From assembly GCF_020166495.1 (NCBI RefSeq), contig NZ_JAINZS010000002.1, forward strand, positions 248,001-312,000: a DNA stretch of 64,000 nt, given 5' to 3'. This document shows positions 36,291-44,055 of this stretch, piece by piece; within the stretch, counting starts at the first letter, position 1; each line of letters starts with the position of its first letter. The notes below the pieces were generated by a model, which was not told where the DNA came from, searched no databases, and saw nothing but the letters and a program-made list of their open reading frames with translations. A program made the position numbers and the translations under genes. This stretch comes from Robertkochia aurantiaca. Its GTDB lineage: Bacteria; Bacteroidota; Bacteroidia; Flavobacteriales; Flavobacteriaceae.

Positions 36291-36650
36291 ATGAATGATA
36301 TTTCCTGGCACCTCTCATTAATGGCCGTTGTATATATACTTGCCGGCTGCCTGCATTTTATAAAACCACAATTCTACAAAGGGATTATACCTTCCTGGCT
36401 TCCCGCCCATAAATGGCTGATCATTCTCAGTGGTTTTGCTGAGATCCTGCTGGGTATCCTGCTGTTTTTTCCCGAAACAAGAGAGATGGCACTTTATGGG
36501 ATCGTTTTGATGCTGCTCTCCTTTTTACCTGTTCACTGGTATATGCTTCGTGACAAACGCTTTCTGAAACTCGCCCCCCGATGGGTATGGGTATTGCGAT
36601 TCCTGTTACAGTTCCTGCTGATCTATTGGGCCCTGGTGTATGTCAAATAA
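36291..36650 (+). CDS. DoxX-family-like membrane protein
   Basis: A 119-residue protein with four hydrophobic helices (LSLMAVVYILAGCLHFI, LIILSGFAEILLGILLFF, MALYGIVLMLLSFLPVHWYML, VLRFLLQFLLIYWALVYV). The GxxHF pattern in helix 1 and the topology fit small DoxX-like membrane proteins. Function unknown. It ends at a hairpin belonging to the convergent minus-strand gene. Confidence 0.7.
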   Translation: MNDISWHLSLMAVVYILAGCLHFIKPQFYKGIIPSWLPAHKWLIILSGFAEILLGILLFFPETREMALYGIVLMLLSFLPVHWYMLRDKRFLKLAPRWVWVLRFLLQFLLIYWALVYVK

Positions 36651-36652
36651 AA

Positions 36653-36675
36653 AAAGGCAGCCATAAGCTGCCTTT
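36653..36675 (-). terminator. Terminator of the gene at 36705
   Basis: AAAGGCAGC (36653-36661) pairs with GCTGCCTTT (36667-36675). On the minus strand it is preceded by TAGTTAGTTAGG and followed by TTTT. This is the same linker-terminator style as in the 38.8-41.3 kb array. Confidence 0.8.
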
Positions 36676-36704
36676 CCTAACTAACTATCTAAAACTATTC
36701 GCCT

Positions 36705-37100
36705 TTAAATACGAATTTTTCTTTCGAATACATTGCCCTTATAAGCCACCTCTATAGTATAGGTGCCTTTGGCTGCATCTGAGAAATCATAAATTCTCCC
36801 GAGACTTTGCCCGGCCTTCAGGTTTTCTTTAAAGATCAACTTTCCGCTTTCGCTGTAGACGGCAACAATTACCGGACTCGCATCAAGGCTCAGCATATTG
36901 ATACTCACGGTCTCCCCTGCCTCTCTGAAAAACGGGCGATGAAGCTCTTCAGTTCCCGGGTTGGAAACCGCATTCATCACCTTGGCCTCTGCGTTATATA
37001 GGGAGTCGGAAATCGTGTTGCCTGTTACATTTCCTGCAAAAGCTGATACTACTCCGAACAGAGCGGTGATCAGCATACTGTTTTTTACAATTCTTTTCAT
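36705..37100 (-). CDS. Small secreted protein with T9SS-tail-like beta domain
   Basis: A 131-residue exported protein. Signal peptide MLITALFGVVSAFA is followed by a short helix and a single beta-sandwich of about 75 residues (ETVSINMLSLDASPVIVAVYSESGKLIFKENLKAGQSLGRIYDFSDAAKGTYTIEV). This resembles Por-secretion-system C-terminal domains (YDxxGKL-like, GxYxI). A passenger is missing, so it may be a free-standing DUF3244-like domain. Function unknown. Confidence 0.65.
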   Translation of the reverse strand: MKRIVKNSMLITALFGVVSAFAGNVTGNTISDSLYNAEAKVMNAVSNPGTEELHRPFFREAGETVSINMLSLDASPVIVAVYSESGKLIFKENLKAGQSLGRIYDFSDAAKGTYTIEVAYKGNVFERKIRI

Positions 37101-37264
37101 CTTTTTCTAGTTTAAATGGTTAAACTTCAATTACAATACAAAGCTAAGGGAAGAGGTCTCCTGATGCTTCCAGACTATTTGCTGATTTATGTGCTATATT
37201 ATCATAATCAGAAACTACTACAACGTTTTAGGTTAAAATAGTAAATGTCAAAGGTAAATTTCAA

Positions 37265-37272
37265 TATCTTTG
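37265..37272 (+). promoter_or_regulatory. Putative -7 box of the AraC-type gene
   Basis: TATCTTTG is a full match to TAnnTTTG, about 31 nt before the ATG at 37303. An in-frame TTG at 37270 overlaps this box, which argues against it as the start. Confidence 0.5.
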
Positions 37273-37302
37273 ATTGAACTCAAAGGAGTAATTTTACGGG
37301 AA

Positions 37303-38208
37303 ATGGCAGCAGAAGGAAATATGCAGAATAAGAAACCGACATTAGAGCTTATACAGCCTTCATTCGGCAGTTCTTTTTCATTGATGACCTATGATAAGAA
37401 CAAGAATGACAATGCCCGAAACTGGCATTTCCACCCGGAGGTGGAGCTGGTTTACATAAATGGTGGTTCAGGGAAGCGACAAATCGGTAGTCATATATCT
37501 TATTTCACCGATGGAGATCTGATCATGATAGGTTCCAATCTACCGCATTGTGGGTTCACAGATAAATACACGGGTAATAAAAACGAAACCGTCGTACAGC
37601 TGCCACCTGATTTTCTTGGAGAAGACCTCATCAACAGACCGGAAATGAAAAATATAAGATATCTGTTCGAACGATCTAAGAGCGGACTGGCTTTTACCGG
37701 GGTGACCAAAAGAAAGGTGGGCGAAAAAATACAACTACTACAGCAGAAGCCCGGCTTCGAACGTTTTATCGGTATACTCGAAATACTGAATACACTGCAG
37801 CTATCGGAGGAATACCAGATTCTGAATGCCGGAGGATTTCATATTCAGGCGGAGATTCAGGATAATGACCGTATCAACACTATTTTCAACCACGTGCGAA
37901 CAAATTTCAAAGAATCTATCAGCCTGGATGAAATATCAGATATAGCCGGAATGACTGTTCCTTCCTTTTGCAGGTATTTCAAAAAAATGACCGGGAAGAC
38001 CTTTACAAACTTCGTCAACGAATACCGGTTAGTACATGCCTCAACCCTGCTGGCTGAAAAACCCATGAGCATCACCGAGATATGCTATGAAAGTGGTTTT
38101 AACAACTTTTCTCATTTTAATAAATCATTTAAGGCCTTTACCGGAAAATCTCCTTCGGCCTACAGAAACGAATTTAAAAAGGTGATCAGCAACAGTGAAA
38201 ATCAATAA
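37303..38208 (+). CDS. AraC-family regulator with cupin sensor domain
   Basis: About 301 residues. The N-terminal cupin/AraC-binding domain (NARNWHFHPEVELVYINGGSGKRQIG, FTDGDLIMIGSNLPHCGF) has His residues that could bind metal or ligand. The C-terminal double HTH is ESISLDEISDIAGMTVPSFCRYFKKMTGKTFTNFVNEYRLVHA...ICYESGFNNFSHFNKSFKAFTG. It overlaps the start of alkB by 14 nt, so the two are probably co-expressed. Its ligand is unknown. Confidence 0.9.
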   Translation: MAAEGNMQNKKPTLELIQPSFGSSFSLMTYDKNKNDNARNWHFHPEVELVYINGGSGKRQIGSHISYFTDGDLIMIGSNLPHCGFTDKYTGNKNETVVQLPPDFLGEDLINRPEMKNIRYLFERSKSGLAFTGVTKRKVGEKIQLLQQKPGFERFIGILEILNTLQLSEEYQILNAGGFHIQAEIQDNDRINTIFNHVRTNFKESISLDEISDIAGMTVPSFCRYFKKMTGKTFTNFVNEYRLVHASTLLAEKPMSITEICYESGFNNFSHFNKSFKAFTGKSPSAYRNEFKKVISNSENQ

Positions 38209-38797
38209 AAACATCCCGGCAGAAAGATTACCGTTACAGCAATCGGAGATTTACTATATACCAGAATTCCTTTCAAAAAAAGAGGCTGATCATTACCTGG
38301 GGTATTTTCTGCATGAGACTGAATGGCGACAGGATGAGATCACCCTTTTCGGGAAAACCATGCTTCAGCCGAGGCTTACTGCGCTCTACGGAAATAATGA
38401 GAAAACCTATACCTATTCCAATATAAAGATGCACCCCCTCCCCTTTCCTGCCGGGTTTGAGCAGCTGAAAGATAGAATTGACCTCTTTTGCAATGAAGAA
38501 TTTACGACCTGCTTACTCAACCTGTATCGCCATGGAAATGACAGTATGGGTTGGCATTCTGATGATGAACCCGAACTGGGCCTTGAACCGGTAATAGCCT
38601 CCCTTAGTCTCGGCGCAGAAAGAATTTTTCATTTCAGGCATAAGCTGTATAAAGAAAAAAAATACCGCCTTCAACTGGGTCATGGCAGCCTGTTATTGAT
38701 GAAGGGAAAGACCCAGGAATATTGGCAACATCAATTACCCAAGACCAAAAAAAATAAAGAAGCCCGCGTAAACCTGACCTTCCGCATCATCAAATAA
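38195..38797 (+). CDS. alkB: Alpha-ketoglutarate-dependent dioxygenase AlkB-like
   Basis: A 200-residue Fe(II)/2-oxoglutarate oxygenase of the AlkB family, which repairs alkylated bases by oxidative demethylation. Metal ligands are in DSMGWHSDDEPELG (HxD) and the distal His/Arg region is in YWQHQLPKTKKNKEARVNLTFR. The substrate region LTALYGNNEKTYTYSN is typical. The start is GTG at 38195, inside the end of the AraC gene, suggesting coupled translation. Directly after its stop comes the first hairpin of the non-coding region. Confidence 0.9.
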   Translation: MKINKNIPAERLPLQQSEIYYIPEFLSKKEADHYLGYFLHETEWRQDEITLFGKTMLQPRLTALYGNNEKTYTYSNIKMHPLPFPAGFEQLKDRIDLFCNEEFTTCLLNLYRHGNDSMGWHSDDEPELGLEPVIASLSLGAERIFHFRHKLYKEKKYRLQLGHGSLLLMKGKTQEYWQHQLPKTKKNKEARVNLTFRIIK

Positions 38798-38798
38798 A

Positions 38799-38964
38799 AA
38801 AGTCGCATCCATTTTACAGGATGCGACCACCAAACCAACTAACTCAAATATGAAAATCAATGCAATAATGAAGATACATGGCTATCTGCTATTCGCTTAA
38901 ACATGTATCGTCGTAAAAACCGTATATGAAATTACGACCTCAAAAAAGCGGTGCAAAAGTACTG
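38799..38964 (-). ncRNA. Candidate small RNA A with promoter and terminator
   Basis: A minus-strand promoter (TTG, 21 nt, TACTTTTG) lies at about 38988-38957. A predicted RNA of about 150 nt follows. It has a hairpin GTCGTAA/TTACGAC (about 38915-38937), a GATACATG/CATGTATC hairpin (about 38874-38912), a linker GAGTTAGTTGGTTTGG and a 9-bp terminator stem, GTCGCATCC (38802-38810) with GGATGCGAC (38819-38827), then TTTTTT. An embedded 15-codon ORF is not supported. Confidence 0.5.
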
Positions 38965-39029
38965 CTTTTGTTGTATTCAAAGCAATAAAAAACCGGCATA
39001 TTTTTGCCGTTTTTATATAGGACCAAAAG

Positions 39030-39190
39030 AAAAGAGGCCGTTAAGAACGACCTCTTGCAACCAACCAAAATTATGAAAAATCAAAAAACCAAATCTATTT
39101 GGATCTAAACTCCTGCCAGGACCTTTCGTCCTTTCTGAAACAGGTAAACCCAATATGATTACGTCTACGCAGGCAAAGATACTGAGAAAG
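39030..39190 (-). ncRNA. Candidate small RNA B with terminator
   Basis: A -7-like TATCTTTG on the minus strand (near 39176-39183, weak -33) precedes about 140 nt. It contains a hairpin AGGAC/GTCCT, a T-rich run, the linker TTTTGGTTGGTTGC and a terminator stem, AAGAGGCCGTT with AACGACCTCTT (39032-39056), followed by TCTTTT. Confidence 0.4.
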
Positions 39191-39351
39191 GGCTGCCTGA
39201 AACTTGTATAAAAACAGGGAAGAATTGTTTAAAAACACACCTAACACTTTGTAAAACAGATATATGACTATTTTTTAAGGAGACGTATTAAGAAACAAAA
39301 GTGTACAGGAATGATGTCGCCTGATGCCGCTCTTATCTGATTACAAACAAA

Positions 39352-39378
39352 AAAAAAGGAGTCCTGAGACTCCTTTTG
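39352..39378 (-). terminator. Terminator hairpin C in the gene-free region
   Basis: AAAGGAGTC (39355-39363) pairs perfectly with GACTCCTTT (39368-39376), with T8 downstream on the minus strand. No protein gene precedes it, so a non-coding transcript is implied. Confidence 0.6.
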
Positions 39379-39534
39379 AACACTAATAATAACCATCATC
39401 CGGTGGTGGCTTATTCTCTTATTTCCGTTCATACATGAATGAAGTTATATCAACTGGGCACCGGACCCTGTAATTATCTGCGAATGGTTTGTACTATAGG
39501 GCTCCGGGTTAAAACGCGAAGACACCCTCCGCTT

Positions 39535-39715
39535 TGTTTAAAAAACAAAGACCATCACTATTAGTAACGGCCTTTGTTCATAACCAACCAACCAAAAAAA
39601 TCTTTGTCATCTCAGCCTGTAGCCTGACTGCTTCATTAAGAAGCGAAAGTATCTGCATTACCAGGTGAGCATTATATTTTACCTTAAACCTTTGCTGATC
39701 GATTCGATTGAAGTG
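39535..39715 (-). ncRNA. Diverged array element D
   Basis: On the minus strand an AT-rich start and a short hairpin (GCTTC/GAAGC) lead to the linker TTGGTTGGTTGGTTATG. A terminator-like stem follows, AACAAAG(G)CC with GG(T)CTTTGTT (39543-39578), then a T-run. It is a diverged neighbour of the 169-bp units. Confidence 0.35.
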
Positions 39716-40560
39716 GTATAAAGGGACCACCGGAAAGGCGGCCCGCATTATTAACCAACCAACTTAAAAAATCAAAAATCAATCAATCTTCTGGCAGGCT
39801 TCTCTTTTAGGGACGGGAAGCCATGCCCTCATTAACATAGGTTAAGCTTTATATTTTTTCTGTATGACCGATCTGATCAAAGCGGTATAAAGGGGCCACC
39901 GGGGAGGCGGCCCGCATTAGTAACCAACCAACTTAAAAAATCAAAAATCAATCAATCTTCTGGCAGGCTTCTCTTTTAGGGGCGGGAAGCCATGCCCTCA
40001 TTAACATAGGTTAAGCTTTATATTTTTTCTGTATGACCGATCTGATCAAAGCGGTATAAAGGGGCCACCGGGAAGGCGGCCCACATTAGTAACCAACCAA
40101 CTTAAAAAATCAAAAATCAATCAATCTTATGGCAGGCTTCACTTTTAGGGGCGGGAAGCCATGCCCTCATTAACATAGGTTAAGCTTTATATTTTTTCTG
40201 TATGACCGATTTGATTAAAGCGGTATAAAGGGGCCACCGGGGAGGCGGCCCACATTAGTAACCAACCAACTTAAAAAATCAAAAATCAATCAATCTTCTG
40301 GCAGGCTTCTCTTTTAGGAGCGGGAAGCCATGCCCTCTTTAACATAGGTTAAGCTTTATATTTTTTCTGTATGACCGATCTGATCAAAGCGGTATAAAGG
40401 GGCCACCGGGGAGGCGGCCCACATTAGTAACCAACCAACTTAAAAAATCAATCAATCTTATGGCAGGCTTCACTTTTAGGGGCGGGAAGCCATGCCGTCA
40501 TTAACATAGGTTAAGCTATATGCTTTATCTGTATCCTGTTTATGTTCGATTCTATAGAGG
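39716..40560 (-). repeat. Five tandem 169-bp units, each ending in a minus-strand terminator
   Basis: Units start at 39716, 39885, 40054, 40223 and 40392, each exactly 169 bp and differing at only a few positions, except the last, which is rearranged internally at the same length. On the minus strand each unit has an A/T-rich start, a stem GGCATGGCTTC/GAAGCCTGCC around a GCCCCT loop, and a GATTGATTGATTTTTGA stretch. Then come TTAAGTTGGTTGGTTA and a terminator-like stem GGGCCGCC/GGTGGCCC followed by TTTATAC. No long ORF exists on either strand. Function unknown; tandem small-RNA copies are my reading. Confidence 0.85.
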
Positions 40561-40730
40561 ATTATAAAGGGGCCACCGGAAAGGCGGCCCGCATTATTAA
40601 CCAACCAACTTAAAAAATCAAAATCAATCGAAAATCATATAACGCTTTCAATTATGAGGGGCTGAAAGCATCCACTTGTCCAAACAGGATCAGTTATATT
40701 TTTATGCAGAGCCATCTGTACTCTTGCTCT
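40561..40730 (-). ncRNA. Diverged sixth unit of the array
   Basis: The terminator stem and linker match the 169-bp units, but the upstream stem is GCTTTC/GAAAGC instead of GGCTTC/GAAGCC, with two paired positions changed together and the GCCCCT loop kept. The compensatory pattern argues for conserved RNA structure rather than coding. Confidence 0.5.
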
Positions 40731-40855
40731 ATTTGCTTCATTATCAGTATATCTAAGAACATTTTGTTATGCATGCATAATATTTCAACTATCGTGCCAA
40801 ACTCATTTTTGAGTTATATATCGAATAAAAATGCATTTCAACTTCAATCAGGCTC

Positions 40856-41069
40856 AAAAAAAGAGCAAGGCTTTCAGAGCCTCACTCTTTCCTGATCCTT
40901 AATCATTAACAGCATCTCTGTTAGGGTCAGTAATACTGTTTTAGCAATAGGTCAAGTTGTATCTTGTAAATGAACGCTTTGGCTTTTAAGATGAACCGTA
41001 ACTTTTTATCGTTCAACGGTTTATTTTCAAATCCGGTGACAAAGATACTATGCAGGCATAATTGACCAA
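40856..41069 (-). ncRNA. Candidate small RNA with textbook promoter and terminator
   Basis: The minus strand has TTG (41069-41067), 19 nt, TATCTTTG (41047-41040), an exact Bacteroidota consensus promoter. About 175 nt downstream is a hairpin AAAGAG-GGCT / AGCC-CTCTTT (40859-40890) followed by T7. No ORF of useful size lies between. Predicted RNA is about 41034 to 40857. Confidence 0.6.
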
Positions 41070-41260
41070 ATATTTTTGCCATATTTCGATTAATTTTAAC
41101 ACTCTAAAGCGCTGTTAATCAATTATATAGAAATTAATCGATTACAAATTGAGATAAATACTCAACTATAATCAGAAACCGACTGTTAAGACAATCCTCT
41201 GATTTTGTGAAAATTAGCATTTTGTCGAAGATACTTTACCATTGGTCTCTTTGAAGTAAG

Positions 41261-41286
41261 AAAAGGCCGCACGAATGCGGCCTTTT
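41261..41286 (-). terminator. Terminator of the membrane protein gene at 41345
   Basis: AAAAGGCCGCA (41261-41271) pairs perfectly with TGCGGCCTTTT (41276-41286), followed by TTTTC on the minus strand. It is preceded by TTTTAAGTTGGTTGGT, the linker also found in the array. Confidence 0.85.
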
Positions 41287-41344
41287 ACCAACCAACTTAA
41301 AATCAAATGAACATAGCAGGCGATCAAAACGTTAGTTTAGGGTG

Positions 41345-41803
41345 CTAACGTTTCTTCTCACCAGTCGTAGGCACATTTAATAGCGTTCTATATGATAATC
41401 TCTTGTGATATCTGAACTGTTGCGCCAGCAACACTGCTGCCAGGGCTATAAAAAAGTGAATGATCATTTCGGGCGTATCCCATCCGTCAAGGTATATATA
41501 GGCGCTGATCAGAAAATAGGCAAAGCTGAGATACAGCAGTGTTTTTTCCCGTAAACCCAATATTACCATAATACCGGTAAAAACCTTTACGAATGGCAGC
41601 ATCGAAATGATAAAAAAGAACATCTGATAATCAAAAATCTCCGCCTGCTTATAAACCTGCATCACCTTCAGGTGATAATCGGCATAATTAAGTGATGAAT
41701 ACAACCCGCTTACCAATAACACCAAGCCAAATAACAGGCATGACCAGGTCAGTATTTTATCGGGGCGAACACGCATTAATCTCTTGACTATCAATTCATG
41801 CAA
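41345..41803 (-). CDS. DoxX-like four-helix membrane protein
   Basis: A 152-residue inner-membrane protein with four hydrophobic segments (ILTWSCLLFGLVLLVSGLY, FFFIISMLPFVKVFTGIMVI, LLYLSFAYFLISAYIYL, IIHFFIALAAVLLA) and a basic C-terminus. The topology is DoxX-like, but I see no motif that fixes a function. It is divergent from the AraC gene at 41970, separated by 166 bp, and may be its target (inference). Confidence 0.65.
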   Translation of the reverse strand: MHELIVKRLMRVRPDKILTWSCLLFGLVLLVSGLYSSLNYADYHLKVMQVYKQAEIFDYQMFFFIISMLPFVKVFTGIMVILGLREKTLLYLSFAYFLISAYIYLDGWDTPEMIIHFFIALAAVLLAQQFRYHKRLSYRTLLNVPTTGEKKR

Positions 41804-41969
41804 AGATAAATGAGAGGGAGGAACTGGCAGTTGTAAAAAAGAATGATTAATTTACCGCGTTGACGAACCTGACATCAATTTTGTTCACAAAGCCCTTATT
41901 CAGAGAACAAAATCCTTTCCAGCCCCGGTCTTCAGATGACACCCTGCCTGTTACTAAAAACGAAAACGC

Positions 41970-42839
41970 ATGTTCAGACTTAATTTACATGAAACGTACA
42001 TCGTCAAAAAGATTGACCTGGAGCCCGGCGAAGAGATACCTGAACACAAACAGAACTTCTTCGAACTGGTATTTATAGAAAAAGGTGAAGGTTTTCATAT
42101 AATAAACAATGCCAGAGTGCCTTACAAAAAGAGAGATGTTTTTCTGCTGGCTCCTGAAGATGAACATTTCGGGGAAGTTTTAACCCCTACCACTGTTACG
42201 CTGATCAGGTTTACCGAACTTTTCTTTTCAGGAAAATCTTCTCTTCCCGACCGCAGCTACTGGTTACGGCATATTGAACATATTTTACACCACCCTAATC
42301 TGTTGCCCGGAGTAGCCGTTAAAGATCCCGACGACCTGAAGATCGTCTGGCTCACTAAAGACCTTCTATGTAAAGAGCATATTGAAGAGCAGGAGTTTCA
42401 CATGAACATCATCAGCAACAATATTTCGACCATACTCAGTATCATCGCCAGAAATATCATCAAGAACTACGCTTTGGAAAAAGGTGTAGAGCCCACGGTA
42501 TATATCAATAAGGCTGACGAGGTGCTCTCGTATATTCGTCAGAATATCTACGATACCGAACGGATGAAGATCGAACACCTGGCTGATAAGTTTCATATGT
42601 CACCGAATTACATCAATTCGTTCTTCAAAAAAGAAACCGGCGAAACCATCCGACAGTATATTCTCAATTACAAACTCATGGTTACCGAATTCAGGTTAAA
42701 ATACACCAACAGCAGTATTTCAGAAATAGCACACCAGGTAGGTTTTACAGATGAGAGTCATTTATCGAAGGCTTTTAAAAAGAAAAACAAGATGACCCCC
42801 AACGAGTTTCGGAAACAGTATTCTCCCTACGAGATCTGA
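41970..42839 (+). CDS. AraC-family regulator with cupin domain
   Basis: 289 residues. The N-terminal cupin part (EEIPEHKQNFFELVFIEKGEGFHIINNARVPYKKRDVFLLAPEDEH) is followed by a helical dimerisation region and the double HTH (MKIEHLADKFHMSPNYINSFFKKETGETIRQYILNYKLMV...ISEIAHQVGFTDESHLSKAFKKKNKMTPNEFR). It is divergent from the membrane protein gene at 41803 and is the second cupin-AraC regulator flanking the gene-free array. Effector unknown. Confidence 0.88.
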   Translation: MFRLNLHETYIVKKIDLEPGEEIPEHKQNFFELVFIEKGEGFHIINNARVPYKKRDVFLLAPEDEHFGEVLTPTTVTLIRFTELFFSGKSSLPDRSYWLRHIEHILHHPNLLPGVAVKDPDDLKIVWLTKDLLCKEHIEEQEFHMNIISNNISTILSIIARNIIKNYALEKGVEPTVYINKADEVLSYIRQNIYDTERMKIEHLADKFHMSPNYINSFFKKETGETIRQYILNYKLMVTEFRLKYTNSSISEIAHQVGFTDESHLSKAFKKKNKMTPNEFRKQYSPYEI

Positions 42840-42859
42840 ATTTGTATTTTTGTACTGCT

Positions 42860-43150
42860 ATGAAAAAAGAAATATTCCATACCCTCACAGAAAGAGAAGC
42901 AGACCGGATCATTGAAATGGCATGGGAAGACCGCACACCTTTCGATGCTATTGAAATGCAGTTCGGACTGGACGAAAAAGATGTAATCACCTTTATGCGC
43001 CGCAATCTGAAGCCCGGGAGCTTCAGACGATGGAGAAAACGCGTTCAGGGCAGAGCCACCAAACACCGTATGCTGAGATCCGGCACTACAGACAGGTTTC
43101 GCTGTTCCCGCCAAAAACACATATCAGGAAACCGGATCTCCAAGCGCTAA
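42860..43150 (+). CDS. TIGR03643 family protein
   Basis: A 96-residue basic protein matching TIGR03643: TEREADRIIEMAWEDRTPFDAIEMQFGLDEKDVITFMRRNLKPGSFRRWRKRVQGRATKH. Function unknown; the helical N-terminus resembles an HTH, followed by an Arg/Lys-rich tail suited to nucleic-acid binding. A -7-like TATTTTTG (42845-42852) lies only 8 nt before the ATG, so the mRNA may be nearly leaderless. Its stop overlaps the convergent nuclease gene by 4 nt. Confidence 0.85.
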   Translation: MKKEIFHTLTEREADRIIEMAWEDRTPFDAIEMQFGLDEKDVITFMRRNLKPGSFRRWRKRVQGRATKHRMLRSGTTDRFRCSRQKHISGNRISKR

Positions 43151-43938
43151 AAGATATCGTTGAGAATGGCAGCCAGTCTCAACCCGGCCTTCTGTAACTG
43201 ATCCTGTACGGTTCCGAAGTGATTATACATATATTCATACCCCAGTTTTTCTCCGGGTTCTGCGGAATTATAAGCCATTGCGGTGAGTTCTCTCATTTGT
43301 GAACCCCAAAGGTAATGATCTCCCTGCATGATCACCTTTTTCTCATTCTCACCCAGCACAGGAAGGTTATCTGCCAGTTCAGAATAGCTCATCCCGTACT
43401 GTTCGATCATACGGGTATCCCAAACGCTATGCAGGTTGGCTCCGTCACCGAACCACCTTACCTGAATATCATTACCGCCTTTATCTTCTGAGCGGCCAAG
43501 ATGCAAAGGCTGATGCAGGTCACCAACCAAATGTACCAGCATTTTGAGGTAAAACACCTTATCTTCTTTACTGCTTGCCGGATTCTTCAGAATTTCGATA
43601 CACCTGTCGATACCCTGGTACAGGTCTCCTTCGCTGGCTGCCTCCGCTTTAATATATTCGGCGTCGAGTGGATAATTCACATAGTGCCACGGATAAAATT
43701 CATTATAACGATCATCTGACTTGATCTCATCTGCATAGGTGGAAACCTTGGCCAGGCTGGCACCATCAAGCAGGGCGTCTATCTTTTTGGCCGCCCTTCT
43801 GTCAAGGTGCCGGGAGGCAATTTCCCCGACAATACGATGACCGTTACGGCCCCAATCTGAATCACTTTTTACTGAAAAACCTGCATTGATCTGGTTAAAA
43901 CTGAATACCGACAGCATGAGGAAAACTATATACTTCAT
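43147..43938 (-). CDS. S1/P1-type zinc nuclease, exported
   Basis: 263 residues. The signal peptide KYIVFLMLSVFSFNQINA is followed by a mature S1/P1 nuclease/phospholipase-C-like fold. Zinc-ligand regions are SDWGRNGHRIVGEIASRHL (N-terminal Trp/His), YADEIKSDDRYNEFYPWHYVNY, LVHLVGDLHQPLHLGRSEDKGGND, and WDTRMIEQYG. It degrades single-stranded nucleic acids or removes 3' phosphates in the periplasm or outside. I chose ATG 43938 for the signal; an in-frame ATG at 43998 adds 20 residues. Confidence 0.9.
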   Translation of the reverse strand: MKYIVFLMLSVFSFNQINAGFSVKSDSDWGRNGHRIVGEIASRHLDRRAAKKIDALLDGASLAKVSTYADEIKSDDRYNEFYPWHYVNYPLDAEYIKAEAASEGDLYQGIDRCIEILKNPASSKEDKVFYLKMLVHLVGDLHQPLHLGRSEDKGGNDIQVRWFGDGANLHSVWDTRMIEQYGMSYSELADNLPVLGENEKKVIMQGDHYLWGSQMRELTAMAYNSAEPGEKLGYEYMYNHFGTVQDQLQKAGLRLAAILNDIF

Positions 43939-44055
43939 TTTTGTATTGTTTATAAGGAATATTTCTGTGGTAAAGAAAGAAAATAATGTGCTAATCACGT
44001 AATTGACTGCACTTTTTTTACCTTTACCGACATTATTTTTTCGTTAACAACATTC

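Noticed and set aside
39072-39107. Plus-strand mini-ORF MKNQKTKSIWI and a similar one at 38850
   Set aside because: Hairpin polarity and the promoters point to minus-strand transcription; the ORFs are not kept in the 169-bp units (ATG is lost).
39716-40560. 19-codon minus-strand ORF (MLMRAWLPAPKREACQKID) repeated in each 169-bp unit
   Set aside because: It lies across the conserved stem-loop, and the diverged sixth unit keeps the stem but breaks the ORF, so RNA structure explains it better.
38799-41286. CRISPR array or integron attC array
   Set aside because: Units are 169 bp and nearly identical throughout, with no spacer variation; there are no cas genes, integrase, cassette ORFs or attC core sites.
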